A stretch of 64,000 nucleotides of DNA, from assembly GCA_014529385.2 (NCBI GenBank), contig CM043967.1, positions 5,659,001-5,723,000 of the forward strand, written 5' to 3'. The stretch is from Adiantum capillus-veneris (lineage: Eukaryota > Streptophyta > Polypodiopsida > Polypodiales > Pteridaceae). Under the pieces are notes generated by a model. The model did not search any database. It had not been told where the DNA came from and saw nothing but the letters and a program-made list of their open reading frames with translations. The position numbers and the translations under genes were made by a program. Below, one piece after another: positions 1 to 10,974 of this stretch. Positions within the stretch are counted from its first letter, which is position 1, and each line of letters opens with the position of its first letter.

Positions 1-865
1 ATAATTTTCACACACACATACTCACAGGAGTAATTGTTGCAGGAGGCTGCGACTTCTTTCTAGCTAGTACTGCATGAAGTAACAAGCATTGCTGAATGTG
101 GGTCTACAGATTACCCTTCTCTTTCCATGCTTTTCTTCTGTGCCTCAAAATAGCGTGCATTTACCCTACGCTTAAGCAACTTATTATAGGAGGTTAATTA
201 GCAGCTTCTACTCACATATGAAGTCATATAAGAGAAAGCAATGGAGACAAAAGATAAAAGTACTTGCTCGCACAGAGCTTTAATGGAACCATCAAACACG
301 GACCCTACTGCCTTTGACTCATCCTTTGATCTATGTTGCTGGGAGTGGCAGCACCCATCTATGGTGTTGGAAGTGGCAACGCCCAACTAGTTGTTGTACT
401 GGCACCTTATACATGTTCACATGGAAGCAAAGAGCCATGAAGAAAAGCCTACCTCGTCGACATGGCGAGCGCATTCTTCAATAGCATAGAGTCTGTAGGC
501 CAAGCTCCTCCCTATTCATTCTAGCTGTAGAAGGTCGACAATGTCACTGTTTGCCTCATGGGCATATTGGAATCGACTTTCTTTTGCAGTGAAGCCTTTG
601 CGCCTTCCACGCGTAGCAATCATAGCAGCTTTGTGTGCAACAAGACCTAGTGGCTAGTTGAACAGTATGTCCAGCTTCAACTACCTTACTCAGCTCGTTT
701 TTGCAGGTGCAACTAGTTATGACCAGCATTATGCCGCTCCAAGTATAGCTCATGTAGATTCAACAACCCTGTGTCCTCGGCCATCCTTCAATGTTCTCTC
801 CCTCTGTGTGTGTGTGTGTGTGCACGCGCGCTAGACATGTTGCAATTCTTTCTCTTTTGAATGCC
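1..865. other. Unassigned sequence left of element A
   Basis: No convincing coding region, RNA gene or repeat family is visible here. Short open frames have no recognisable motif. The stretch ends close to a TG microsatellite, after which the internal tandem repeats of the element A LTR begin abruptly, so the left border of element A lies at about 866 and its LTR start is missing. Confidence 0.5.
804..822. repeat. (TG)n microsatellite
   Basis: A short uninterrupted TG run followed by GCACGCGCGC. It sits about 45 bp left of the truncated LTR of element A and may mark the truncation junction. Confidence 0.85.
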
Positions 866-1325
866 AGTCACTTGCAATTAGGGTTAAGTGTTAAGAGTAT
901 CTATGCATCATTAGGTTAAGCTTCAAAGGTAGATTTGCACTCTTAAGCTAAGCTTTAATGGTAACTTTGCACTTAGGTGTAAGCTTTAGTGACTACCTTG
1001 TATTTTATGTTTGAGCTTTAATAATAACCTTGCAATTAGGGTTAAGTGTTAAGAGTATCTATGCATCATTAAGTTAAGCTTCAAAGGTAAATTTGCACTC
1101 TTAAACTAAGCTTTAATGGTAACTTTGCACTTAGGTGTAAGCTTTAGTGACTACTTTGTATTTTAGGTTTAAGCTTTAATGGTAACCTCGCAATTAGGGT
1201 TAAGTGCTAAGAGTATCTATGCATCATTAAGTTAAGCTTCAAAGGTAGATTTGCATCATTAAGCTAAGCTTTGATGGTAACTTTGCACTTAGGAAAAGCT
1301 TTGAAAGACAAGCTTGCAATTTAGG
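866..1325 (+). repeat. About 158-bp tandem repeat inside the element A 5' LTR
   Basis: About three units run head to tail, each containing GCAATTAGGGTTAAGTG, a TCTATGCATCATTA segment and several TAAGCTTTAATGGTAAC sub-motifs. Equivalent anchors occur near 873, 1030 and 1188. The same repeat is present inverted in both LTRs of element B (about 50560-51100 and 56955-57590) but is missing from the 3' LTR of element A, so copy number varies between LTRs. Confidence 0.85.
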
Positions 1326-1722
1326 GTTTAGCTTCCATGGTGACCTTGTGTAATTAGGGTTAAGCTTCCATGAAACCTTGTCTCATTAAAGAGAGAAAGG
1401 TTTAGTCTCATTATGGTAATCAAGCTTAGGGTTTGCATGTCTCTTTACGGTAGGAAGAATGTATGGTTATAATCCTCTCTTCCAAGTTTTAATGGAAAGC
1501 TATGGATTTCTATCTTATCCCCAAAGCGAGCTTTAATGGAAATCTTGAAGACTCATAAATTATAGGATGACCTTCTAGCTTTCTAAATGGAAAGCTAGGC
1601 ACCATAAGAAAAGAGTAGTTGTCTAAGCTCGATAGAAGTAGTTCAATTTTTGGTATTGAAGAGTATTTCTAAAGTTGTCAATTTCAAGTTTGTTTGCAAA
1701 TATGGGATGGGGGAGATAGGGG

Positions 1723-1727
1723 ATAAC
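1723..1727. repeat. Left target site duplication ATAAC of the nested element
   Basis: ATAAC precedes the TGTTATGG end of the insertion and is repeated at 8304-8308 after its TAGCA end. Joining the flanks restores the uninterrupted LTR sequence seen at 14816-14840 and, inverted, near 50160. Confidence 0.9.
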
Positions 1728-1955
1728 TGTTATGGAAATGATATCTTATTATTTATTGCAGCTGTGATGACAGGTGGAAAAGGCTTGACCGACCTAAGCT
1801 ATTGCAAAAGGATATCATATTTTATGTACATTTTATTATTCAAGTGCTCTTTATGAGCTTTGGCCATTTATGACCGGCCGGCCAGTTTGTACTCACTTTG
1901 ACCATTCAAGAATCTATAAATTAAATACGTGCAAGAGTGAGCATGTCCCTCCTGC
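1728..1955 (+). repeat. 5' LTR of nested element, first part
   Basis: Begins TGTTATGGAAATGATATC, like the LTR at 5812 and the inverted LTR ending at 2846. It contains the TGACCGGCCGGCCAG block also seen at 2692-2706 (inverted) and near 7955. The forward match breaks near 1935-1955, where the sequence folds back into inverted LTR-like sequence. Confidence 0.8.
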
Positions 1956-2355
1956 ACGTATTTTATTTATAGAGAAGTTCATGCTCAAAATTGAGTTACA
2001 TCCAATTCACACTTGGGAATAAAATAGTCATGGCTCATAAGGAGCTCAATGTAACAATTAATAGCTGTCTACATCTCAACTTATAACTAAACCATAAATA
2101 CTAAGGCTTGCCACAGGATATCCAATGGTGGCAGTTTTATTCCGAATAACTGCGATCGCTTTATTGTCCAGCACGTGCCAATCACTGATCTGCTCACACA
2201 ACACCCAACAAGTGATCATATTCCATAATTCAAATCAACATTGCAATGCTTCATCAGAATATCAAATATTTCACAAACATATCATCAAAATATCATTTCC
2301 ATTACATACCCCAGGGTTGAAAGACAATTGTCCTCAATTGTTACCAAAACCAAAC
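1956..2355 (-). repeat. Diverged internal or second-LTR fragment of the inverted copy
   Basis: Read on the minus strand from 2355, the inverted LTR is followed within about 15 bp by a TTGAGGACAATTGTCTTTCA motif and then by a diverged LTR-like start (ATGGAAATGATATTTT). The same order, CTGAGGACAG then LTR start, occurs at 5780-5830. The remainder, down to about 1956, ends in a segment complementary to the LTR stretch at 1908-1935. The piece looks like the end of a very short inverted element copy. Confidence 0.5.
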
Positions 2356-2846
2356 TGCTACAGCCGGGAGACGTAGCGTCCCTGCAAAATACCTCGAAAT
2401 AGCATGATAGAAACAACAAAACACCGCAAATATGCATACCTGACAAAGCCTGTGAGCATATAATCAAATCGTACTCGAACAGAGAGAGAGCGAGAGCGTG
2501 ATAGAACGAGAGAGCATGTGATGGCGCACCTCCTAGAGCGGAGTGCTACGCCGGCACGGCGAGAGAGAAGAGAAGAGAGGTGAGAAGAAGAACACAGACA
2601 CTGGGTGCAATCTCCCCCCGTGCAAGAGTGACCATTTCCCTCTTTCACGTATTTAATTTATAGATTCTTGAATGGTCAAAGTGAGTACAAACTGGCCGGC
2701 CGGTCATAAATGGCCAAAGCTCATAAAGAGCACTTGAATAATAAAATGTACATAAAATATGATATCCTTTTGCAATAGCTTAGCTCGGTCAAGACTTTTT
2801 CACCTGTCACAGCTGCAATAAATAATAAGATATCATTTCCATAACA
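2356..2846 (-). repeat. Inverted full-length LTR copy of the nested element
   Basis: 491 bp. On the minus strand it starts TGTTATGGAAATG at 2846 and ends GGCTGTAGCA at 2356, matching the LTR ends seen at 5812-6297 and 8303. Its flanking 5-mers (CAAAC and CTCTT) do not match, so it is not an independent solo LTR with a target duplication. Confidence 0.85.
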
Positions 2847-2993
2847 CTCTTGCATGGGGGGAGATTGCACCCATTGCCTGCGTACTTCTTCTCCCCTCTC
2901 CCCTCTTCTCTCTCGCCGTGCCGGCGTAGCACTCCTCTCTAGGAGGTGCGCCTGCATGTGCTCTCTCGTTCTATCACGCTCTCTTTCTCTCTC
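2847..2993 (+). repeat. Second part of the 5' LTR of the nested element
   Basis: Starting CTCTTGCATGGGGGGAG, this matches the 3' half of the forward LTR (compare 6032-6180 and 8030-8180), including the CT-rich stretch. It resumes exactly where the inverted copy ends, so the inverted piece splits this LTR. Confidence 0.75.
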
Positions 2994-5137
2994 TACCTTT
3001 CTCAGCTGGCGGCCACACACCCTTTTTGTTTGATCTCAATTCTCGTCCACAAGCAGTCGTCCGAAAACCTACAGCGATGCTATTGCTGATTTTTATTTTT
3101 ATTTTTTTTCATTTGCTTCAATTTAATTTGTAACCAGGCAGTGGATCAGATTCACACGAATTGTATCAATTTGGCATCATATGCACTTTCCCCCTTTTGA
3201 AAACTCTTAATATAACATTTCATTTCCTTTCTCTCTCCCCCTTCCCCCATTCCACTACGACTCCTTCTTGCGATGGACATTGACGAAGCTCTTCAGTGTG
3301 AGCGACCAGTGCAATACTTTCTCGAATAACCGACTTAACGATGATGATATTGATTTTAATAAACGATTTTAGGCTTTTAGTTTTAGTCTCATTTTGAAGT
3401 ATTTCATTTTAGTCTCTAGTCTGTGGTCCAAAACCATCTTTGAATAGACAATGAAAGTGGACTCATATCTCATAGTATACTGAACAATGAACAATGCCAT
3501 ATGTAATGTAACTCTATTTTTGGCTCTATTTGGCATAGCTGGAAAATCCTAGCCTCTGGTAATATTCCACCCCTCCCCTTGTGTTACTAATTATGGCAAT
3601 TGTCGCGACAAGACATTTAACCTCATAATGGTTGACTACCCATCGTGACGTTGTTTTCTGCATCAAACACTTACTCCATCATCACGTATATACAGATCCT
3701 AACCTCACGCAAGCTCCTTCATCACCACCCACGGCGTATTTGTATCGTTTGGCCTCTTCCTAAGAGAGCAGGCCGCCACATCCAACTTCGCTGCTACATA
3801 TGCTTGCAAGTATATGCATTAGTCAGTGCTTATAGCACGTGCAACTCGCCTTGCGAATATGTCTCGTGTCCAAAGAATAAGCCGCTTGATCGAATATGCT
3901 TGCCTTTCAATGATTAGTTAATGAAATTTCCAAATTTCTAGAGAAATTTTGAGCAGCAAAACAATTTCTTGTTAAATTTAAGAGTAGTTTAATCACATAC
4001 TCAATGTATTAACATTTTAAAATCCATCAATGATAAAATTGATGCAAAGTTAGGATTGTTTACCAATAAAGGGGGACTCAAATTGACTCTGCAATTTGTA
4101 CTACAGATAATTGATGTAAACTATCACCCACTTTTGGCATTAACACCTATCTTTATAGCCATTATCGAAAGATCCTTATAGATCAATTTGTTCGACATAG
4201 TTCCTCTTTAAACTTCAAATTCCTCATTAAGGACTTTCAAGTGTTTATACATACTTGCCTGCATCTAACACAAAATCATCTTTAGTGCTTTGTCTTTGAG
4301 AAGTCCTTTTGCAGATGAAGCCCACTACAATGCTATCATATCGAAGAACCTTCAGGTATGAAATTTTTCATTGCATTTCAATAATATACTTCTAGTAAGC
4401 TCTCTCTATCGTCTTTGATCTACTTTGATTCATAACTCGAATCTTAGATTAATGTCAATTGTCAACACCTCTCGTAGCACATGATTCTCGCATCCTTTAC
4501 TCTTTCTAGCAATCTTGTTCTCATTATACTTTCAATTGGTGAATGACTTTAATTAGCATAGGCTAGCACAAAAAAAAAAAAACCTGTTGATTTAGGGTTC
4601 ATCAGAATAAAAAATGTAATACTGAGGCTATTTTTGCAAATTCATCCAGTTATAGCTAGGCTATACCATATGATATTCCCTGTGATTCCGTTCATCGATT
4701 CAAGTTGTCAATTGTCATGCATTCATAAGTCATCTTAAAATTTGTTGCACTTATATAACAATGAAGATTTTCTTGTTTTTGTCCTCTTCAAATGGCTCAT
4801 TGTTTCAGTGGTTTATTTTTCAGAAAAGTTTTGCAGATAATCTAAGTACAATGTTCTCATATCAAAATCTAGATATTCTCATACCCCTATGGATACCCAG
4901 CACCTTTGCAGCAGACAAGATTTTTTTGCAGATGCTCCCTTACTTGTCTACATTATGTTGCAAAATCTATTGTTTCTAATGCCATGGGTTCTATTTTCCT
5001 TGATTGAACTCTTACTGAGATGACTTGTCATACCACTACTTACACAAGCTCAGTTGGTGTGCGATGATCGCTAACACATTCTAGTCTATTCCAATTTTTA
5101 TTTATTTTTAATCAAACAGGTCACTTATTTTTTTCTT
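2994..5137. other. Non-coding internal region of the nested element
   Basis: AT-rich sequence with poly-T and poly-A tracts and no recognisable reading frame or motif on either strand. The longest open frames are below 95 codons and carry no domain signature. Confidence 0.5.
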
Positions 5138-5370
5138 TTATGCCTAGCCTAGTCCATTGGTCATAGACACATAGATTCGCCGATTTAGGCAGTGTGTAAA
5201 TACTCATCTTGGTGCAGATCCTCCGATTTAGGCAGCACATTGACAAACTTCAGATTTATTATTTTTAAACAATATCCAATGCAGATCGATCAATTTAGGC
5301 AGCATTACTGCAGATTCGCCGATTTAGGCAGCACGCTTTATTGGTGTAGACTCGCCGGATGAGGCAACAC
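5138..5370 (+). repeat. Array of GCAGATTCGCCGATTTAGGC motifs (first copy)
   Basis: Five variants of a roughly 22-bp motif occur at about 5171, 5214, 5281, 5309 and 5343, spaced irregularly by 28-67 bp. The array is preceded by GCCTAGCCTAGTCCATTGGTCA and has a homologue at 7706-7905. Both arrays lie near the 3' end of an internal segment, upstream of an LTR copy. Confidence 0.8.
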
Positions 5371-5811
5371 CAATCACAAAATCATGCTGCAGTGGCTGGC
5401 CACCACTGTAACTGGTATGATTTTGTTACCCGGGTACATAATGAAAGTAATTTGGATTTGGACTTATATTGTGGAATTGGAATTGGATTGGGATTTGGTA
5501 TCTGGTGATTATTATGCCAGTGTTTATGTGATGAGACTTGACATTATGAGATTAATGATGAGTGTGACCAATGATATCCTGATTCATCAGGGTATGACAT
5601 ATACTGCTTATTCTAGTGGTATGGGACACTAGAATAGGTAGTATGTGGATGACGGCAGGCATAAGCTAATGTTGTTTAGTATCATTATTTTTTTATTTTT
5701 TTAAATTATGTGATGTTTTTGACACAACATACTAATCACTGTTTTTGACAACTATTGTTTGCAGATTTTTATACTCGCAACTGAGGACAGTTGCTTTCCA
5801 ACGGAGAGGTA
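5371..5811. other. Non-coding sequence ending in a 3'-LTR-proximal signature
   Basis: No gene is visible. The last 30 bp carry AACTGAGGACAGTTGCTTTC followed by CAACGGAGAGGTA directly before the LTR at 5812. A GAGGACA box just before a purine-containing tract also precedes the 3' LTR of element A (13586-13616), so this is the likely minus-side end of an internal region. Confidence 0.45.
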
Positions 5812-6297
5812 TGTTATAGAAATGATATTTTATGATTTATTACAGCTGACAGGTGGAAAATACTAGACCTAGCTTGGCCTATGCAAATGTATTTGTATAT
5901 CATGTACATTTTATTATTCAAGTGCTCTTTTATGAGCTTTGGCCAATTATGACCAGCCGGCCAGTTTGTAACCAATTTGACCATTCAAGAAATCTATAAA
6001 ACAAATACATGCAAGAGGGAAATGGTCACTCTTGCATGGGGGGAGATTGTACCCAGTGCTTGTGTCTTGTTCTCTCCTCTCCTCTCTTCTCTCTCGCCAT
6101 GCTGGCGTAGCACTCCTCTCTACGAGGTGTGTCTACACGCGTTCTTTCACTCTTTCCCGCTCTCTATCTCTCTCTGTTTGCGTATATCGTCGATTATATG
6201 CTCGTGGATTCGCTAGGTATGGAGATTAGTTCGTTTTATGGTTTGTAGCATATGGTTTTCGGTATTTTGCAGGGCAACCACGCCTCCGACTGTAGCA
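5812..6297 (+). repeat. Full-length central LTR of the nested element
   Basis: 486 bp, TGTTATAGAAATG to CGACTGTAGCA. It has a tract resembling a polypurine tract on its left and GTGGTATCAC on its right, which resembles the start of a tRNA-Met primer site (TGGTATCA). Flanking 5-mers differ, so it is an internal LTR of a multimer rather than a solo insertion. Confidence 0.8.
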
Positions 6298-7659
6298 GTG
6301 GTATCACTTTATGTAGCTTTTTGCTGAGGTAGCTCAAGTCTGACTAGGCCCAACAAAAAGCTGGTTGTACATGTAGGATTGAGCATGCTACTCGGCACAT
6401 GGTAGTAGTGATAGAGCCACTAGATATTGACAATGGCAATGGGTCTTGGTAATGGTTGGGTGCGTGAAATATTATGGCACCCACAAAATTGTGTACTGTG
6501 TTGGGCACATTGGTAGGTACTGGTAGTATTTTCAAGACAGTTACGTTCGCCAATTTTCTCTAGCTAGACATAGCTCGCTAATGATCAATACTCTTGCATA
6601 TGGTGTAGTGTTTCTCCAAGATGAAATGAACGCTAAGGATCCAACTCCATAGCTTGTTACAATCATCGTAAGTCTTGATCCAGTTGATTAGCAACAAAAG
6701 GCATTGTGCTCAGTGACGATAAGTCAATACAATCATTGTTGCTTAAGCTTAATAGCACTTGTTATATTTAATAAAAGGAGGGATTTTTTTTTTCTTTCTA
6801 GGTTTTTTTTAAACTTTTATTTTCCACTTCAAATGCCTCTTCTGGGAATTGAACCTAACCCGCACCAAGAAATTTGCAAATGAGCAATGAAGATGCTTTT
6901 GAGGATAAGGTGCTACATCAACCTAATGGCCCAGGATCTCCAAATCGGATCTGGTTCCTATATTTTATGTTTGTTTGTGACTCTCATGGATCTAAACTAT
7001 TAAAATTAAAATTGTAGAGTTTTTCTTCCTACTCAGTTGTCATCCTCTCTCTATCCAGAATATAAACTAATAAGGCGGAATATGCTTTTATTTTATGGCC
7101 AATTATTAAATCCAAATTAACACATTTTGAATTTGTTAACTATACTTTGGTGTCAGTTTGCTAGTTACAATTGTCTCCTACTTGTACCTCTCTCCCAACG
7201 CACAAACTGGTACATATTTTCAGATGCAGTACATCATCCAAAGTCTAATGATTTACAAAAAGCACACAAGTTCTCTCCACATTTTCAATTTTTGGTTTTG
7301 AAAAATCTTCTCGTAAACACAAGCAATCATACACTAATAGAACTCTCTCAAATTTCTATAATTTTCAAAGTCCTACACATATACCATTCCACAGAACAAC
7401 ACGGTTACATAAATTCAACGCACATGGCTTACTTATCAGCTTGATTACTATCTATTTTTTGATGACAGTATGGCTCTTTCAACTTACTTGCATTCTCTAA
7501 CATTGTGTCAATACTTGTATTAAATGAAATGGCTATTGCGATCATTTCACATTGAGCTATGCAGCTACTCACATGAGCCGAGGTGCTTCTGCTAATGCAT
7601 AACAATTGTTAGCACTTTGTTACTCAACCTTACTCCAAGGTGGTGTGAACGAGGTAGTA
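6298..7659. other. Second non-coding internal segment of the nested element
   Basis: No coding region is recognisable. On the minus strand around 6840-6880 there is a GGTTCAATTCC sequence like a Pol III B box, but the A-box spacing is poor and no tRNA fold is evident, so no SINE is called. Confidence 0.45.
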
Positions 7660-7709
7660 TATTTTTTATGTTTTTATGTTTTTATGTTTTTATGTTTTTA
7701 TGTTTTTAT
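7660..7709 (+). repeat. Octamer repeat (TGTTTTTA)n
   Basis: About five perfect copies of an 8-bp unit directly in front of the second motif array. Confidence 0.85.
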
Positions 7710-7905
7710 GCCCGGTCTAGTCCATTGGTCACATACACACAGATTCGCCGATTTAGGCAGTGTGTAGATACTCACCTTGGTGCAGATCCGCCGATTGAGG
7801 CAGCACATTGAAAATTACAGATTCATGAAATTTTAAACAATACCAAATGAAGATTCTCCGATTTAGGCAGCATTAGTGCAGATTCGCCGATTTAGGCAGG
7901 ACCTC
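7706..7905 (+). repeat. Array of GCAGATTCGCCGATTTAGGC motifs (second copy)
   Basis: Homologous to 5138-5370, with the same lead-in (CCATTGGTCA, then ACAGATTCGCCG) and motif variants at about 7739, 7783, 7851 and 7879. It runs straight into a 5'-truncated LTR at about 7912. Relative to the first array, about 440 bp plus the first 120 bp of the LTR are missing here, indicating a deletion. Confidence 0.8.
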
Positions 7906-7911
7906 TTATTG

Positions 7912-8303
7912 ATTTTATTATTCAAGTGCTCTTTATGAGCTTTGGCCATTTATGACCGGCCAACCAGTTTGTACTCACTTTGACCATTCAAGAATCTATA
8001 AATTAAATACGTGCAAGAGGGAAATGGTCACTCTTGCACGGGGGGAGATTGCACCCAGTGTCTGTGTTCTTCTTCTCACCTCTCCTCTCTTCTCTCTCGC
8101 CATGCCGACGTAGCACTCCGCTCTAGGAGGTGCGCCTGCACGAGCTCTCTCGTTCTATCACGCTCTCGCTCTCTCTCTGTTCGAGTACAATTTGATTATA
8201 CGCTCACAGGATTTGTCATGTATGCATATTTGCGGTGTTTTGTTCTTTCTATCATGCTATTTTGAGGTATTTTGCAGGGACGCTACGTCTCCCGGCTGTA
8301 GCA
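7912..8303 (+). repeat. 3' LTR of nested element (5'-truncated)
   Basis: Starts inside the LTR at TTTATTATTCAAGTGC and ends CTCCCGGCTGTAGCA, followed by the ATAAC duplication. Its terminal half is nearly identical to the inverted copy at 2356-2846. Confidence 0.85.
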
Positions 8304-8308
8304 ATAAC
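8304..8308. repeat. Right target site duplication ATAAC
   Basis: Matches 1723-1727. After it the host LTR resumes with TTCGCGGAATTGATC, as in the uninterrupted LTR near 14823. Confidence 0.9.
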
Positions 8309-9910
8309 TTCGCGGAATTGATCTCCATGTTGTTTTGAACCAAAAACTCTACAAGCTTCCATGGAGATGCCGCATGGATGGCAAAGGATTGCAAAAATCT
8401 GGGAATCGTACAAAACGGGGATTGAACTTAAAAAGTTGGCATTTCCGAAGAGACATTAACCATCAAATACCTATGGCAAAAACTCGCTTGTATTTTCTAA
8501 ATAAACTTGGATGGTAGATAATTAAAGAAAGTAGGAATTAACGTGGATAAATGAATGAATCTGGAAATTACCAACTAGGAGCTAAAAAGGAATCTCGAGA
8601 GGTGATAGGGATCGCCCATTGCAAAACATATATTTAACTAGGAGTTTTGAATATTGTCTGGAAATGATCAGAAACCAAGATGGATCTTCATGGGGTCAAT
8701 TTGATTGAAAGGCCGATCCATTGAGAGGATTCTCTTGGGGAACCTGAAGGAGATTGGCCCTTTTTGGATAGGGCAGTGTAACCGGCAAGTTTGTTATACC
8801 TAGTTCATTCATGCCCGAGGGATAAGGGATGAATGGGTTTGTTTTATTTTTGCCCGGCCAGGTGAAGTACCCACGGTTTCTTATTGGAAACCGGCCATAA
8901 TCCAAGTATGGCCTGATGCCAATAGTTGGATGAGAAGGTCATACTTAGGGAGGATGATGTGAATTTAATTAAGGAAATTTGTTCGATTTGGTTGCTTTAA
9001 AAGGAACTGGAAAAGCTAGGAATATAGGGGCTATCCTGTGCATCTGTTACCAGATGGTGCTATACCCCTCGGAATAAAATGCTTAGGAAGGAATGATTAT
9101 ATTACTTGATGAGCCTTTCCCAAACACTTAATTCTAGGAAATATTGTGAAGGTGCTGCCATTTTTGATGGCTTGTAACCGATTATGTTGGTCCTAAGTGA
9201 GGTAACATGAATTGGTTGAAACTAAATGTGTTGCATGATTAGTTAGGAAACTAGTTACAAGCTAATTATAGCAGATAAAGATAAAGAAATGAATTAAAAG
9301 TTTTTTAATAATGATATGGTGGGAACAACCAGATGAATTTCCCAGAACGAGGGTATGCAACAGATTGTACGCTGCTAGTTGTCTGACGATGTCTGATAGA
9401 CTGTCTTCCTGATTTTGTAGTGGTTAAGTACTACCTCGGGAAAGCCTTTTCGTGAAATGGTTCGGTGGGTGGATAGATCCGGAGGGTCAGATGGCCGGAT
9501 GTTTATTTCAAATTTTTATGTTAAATGTTAGGACTACGTGGGATAAGAATGGGTAATCTAGAACGAGTGAGACCAGGTAGGATTGCAAGATCCCTCTTCT
9601 TAGGGGAAAGTGATAACTGCCATGCCTGCTTGTCAAGAAAAAGGGGTTATTGCCATGAACCAAGAGAGAAGAAGAAAGTAAGAGTAGATCCTCAAGTTAA
9701 AGATCAAGAGAATCAAGACTAAGGACCATGATTTTGGGTGCGGAAAGCTGTCAAGGATAGATTGATTATGAGAAGCGGATAGAATCGTTGAATGAAGGGA
9801 TGTACCCCCTTGGGTTGGCATTCGAGATAGACCAGAGTCCTGTCTAAGTGTCGGTCTCAAGTGGGAGGGATACCTGCAGATATATCTACGTCATTCCTGG
9901 AACGGTCTGG
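8309..9910 (+). repeat. Distal part of element A 5' LTR
   Basis: Collinear with 14825 to about 16425 over 1.6 kb with scattered substitutions and small indels, and inverted with 55440-56945. No gene is visible; short open frames here are LTR sequence. Matching to the other copies stops after GGAACGGTCTGGAG near 9910, so the true LTR end and primer site have been lost. Confidence 0.8.
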
Positions 9911-10974
9911 AGAACATAGGGGATTTAAGCAAGCAAGAAGTGTGAGTAAAGTTGTAAATGAATGATATAGAAATTTGTAAAAGAATAGGTAATGTACTTG
10001 TGCAAAGACGCATGGAAGTGGCATAAATGAATGAAGACGCTTGCACTTGTGCGAAGACACATGAAAGTGGCATGGATGAAACTTTTCTTGAGCTTTACTT
10101 GTCATTCTTCCTTAAGCTTAGTAATAAGGAGCAAGATTGGGTAAAGGTACCACATGAAGAATCAATTTTTGATACATTGATTGGAAGATAATTTTGAGTA
10201 GTAATGAAGAAATCCAAGAAGTTCGTGTGATTAGCCACAGATAAAGCTATAAGTATATATAGCAAGACTCATTTTGAAATTACTAATGGCTTGAAATATT
10301 CAAGAAGAAGAAGTTTATAGGATAGTCCTGAAAGAATGGGGATAGCTGAACCAGAGAACACGTAAGTCATGTTGAGACACCTTATCAAACTTTTGTCTCC
10401 TAAGGAAAGTGCCATTTCCACTAAGAAATGGAGAACATGTGGGTCAAATGGAGTTACACGGTTAGCCCTATGCGCGTACGACTATTGAATAATTTACAAA
10501 TTGCAATGATGAGAGAAAGTTGGGATTGGGACCAAAGAGATAAGGTATGGTCCAATCTTATTTCTAGATTTTGAAAGTAAACTTCTACTTATAGCATCTC
10601 AAGACAAATAGACAAGACAGTAAATGAGACGTGCTTAAAAACTCACAAGGAATCAAGATGGGAAAGTGCAATAGATAAGCTTATAAATATTGCAGACATT
10701 TAAACTCCAAAGAAGAAGAAGAAAACAAACTTATGAGCTAGCCAAGAAGTCAAAGTTGGAATCTTTACTCAAGACTATCATAGACAGAAGACCATTTGCT
10801 AAAAGCACTAAATAGAGATGTCCTTAAGAATTTAATTAAAGAGGAGAGACTGACATTTCAAGACAAGGAAGTACGAACAATACTCAAATTTTTCAAAAAA
10901 GGGTTATTTCTTCAATTAAAGCAAAAAAGGATTACAAGGGAGGTAGGAAGTAATTACAAGAGAGGAAAGAAAAT
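9911..10974 (+). other. Element A internal region, non-coding part
   Basis: AT-rich sequence where a complete element would have gag and protease. Its distal part (about 10720-10970) is clearly homologous to element B (inverted, about 54440-54720), so it belongs to the element and is not flanking DNA. About 9985-10085 carries two copies of a roughly 50-bp unit containing CACTTGTGCGAAGACACATG. Confidence 0.6.

Larger units (their letters stand above)
1728..8303 (+). mobile_element. Nested non-coding LTR retroelement with multiple LTR copies
   Basis: A 6576-bp insertion in the 5' LTR of element A. Evidence: 5-bp direct repeats ATAAC on both sides, terminal TG..CA (TGTTATGG / CTGTAGCA), and several copies of its own roughly 490-bp LTR. 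Forward LTR sequence occurs at 1728-1955 continuing at 2847-2993, at 5812-6297 (full length) and at 7912-8303 (first 120 bp or so missing). An inverted full LTR lies at 2356-2846. No gag or pol reading frame is present, so the element is non-autonomous. The three forward LTRs fit an LTR-internal-LTR-internal-LTR multimer later rearranged; this is inference. The superfamily cannot be assigned without coding sequence. Confidence 0.85.

Noticed and set aside
6830-6960. Possible minus-strand SINE with a GGTTCAATTCC B-box-like sequence
   Set aside because: A-box spacing is too long and neither a tRNA fold nor target duplications can be seen.
9525-9722. Small basic protein in the LTR (also 16051-16236)
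   Set aside because: It lies in LTR sequence and has no motif; similarity between copies is due to LTR homology.
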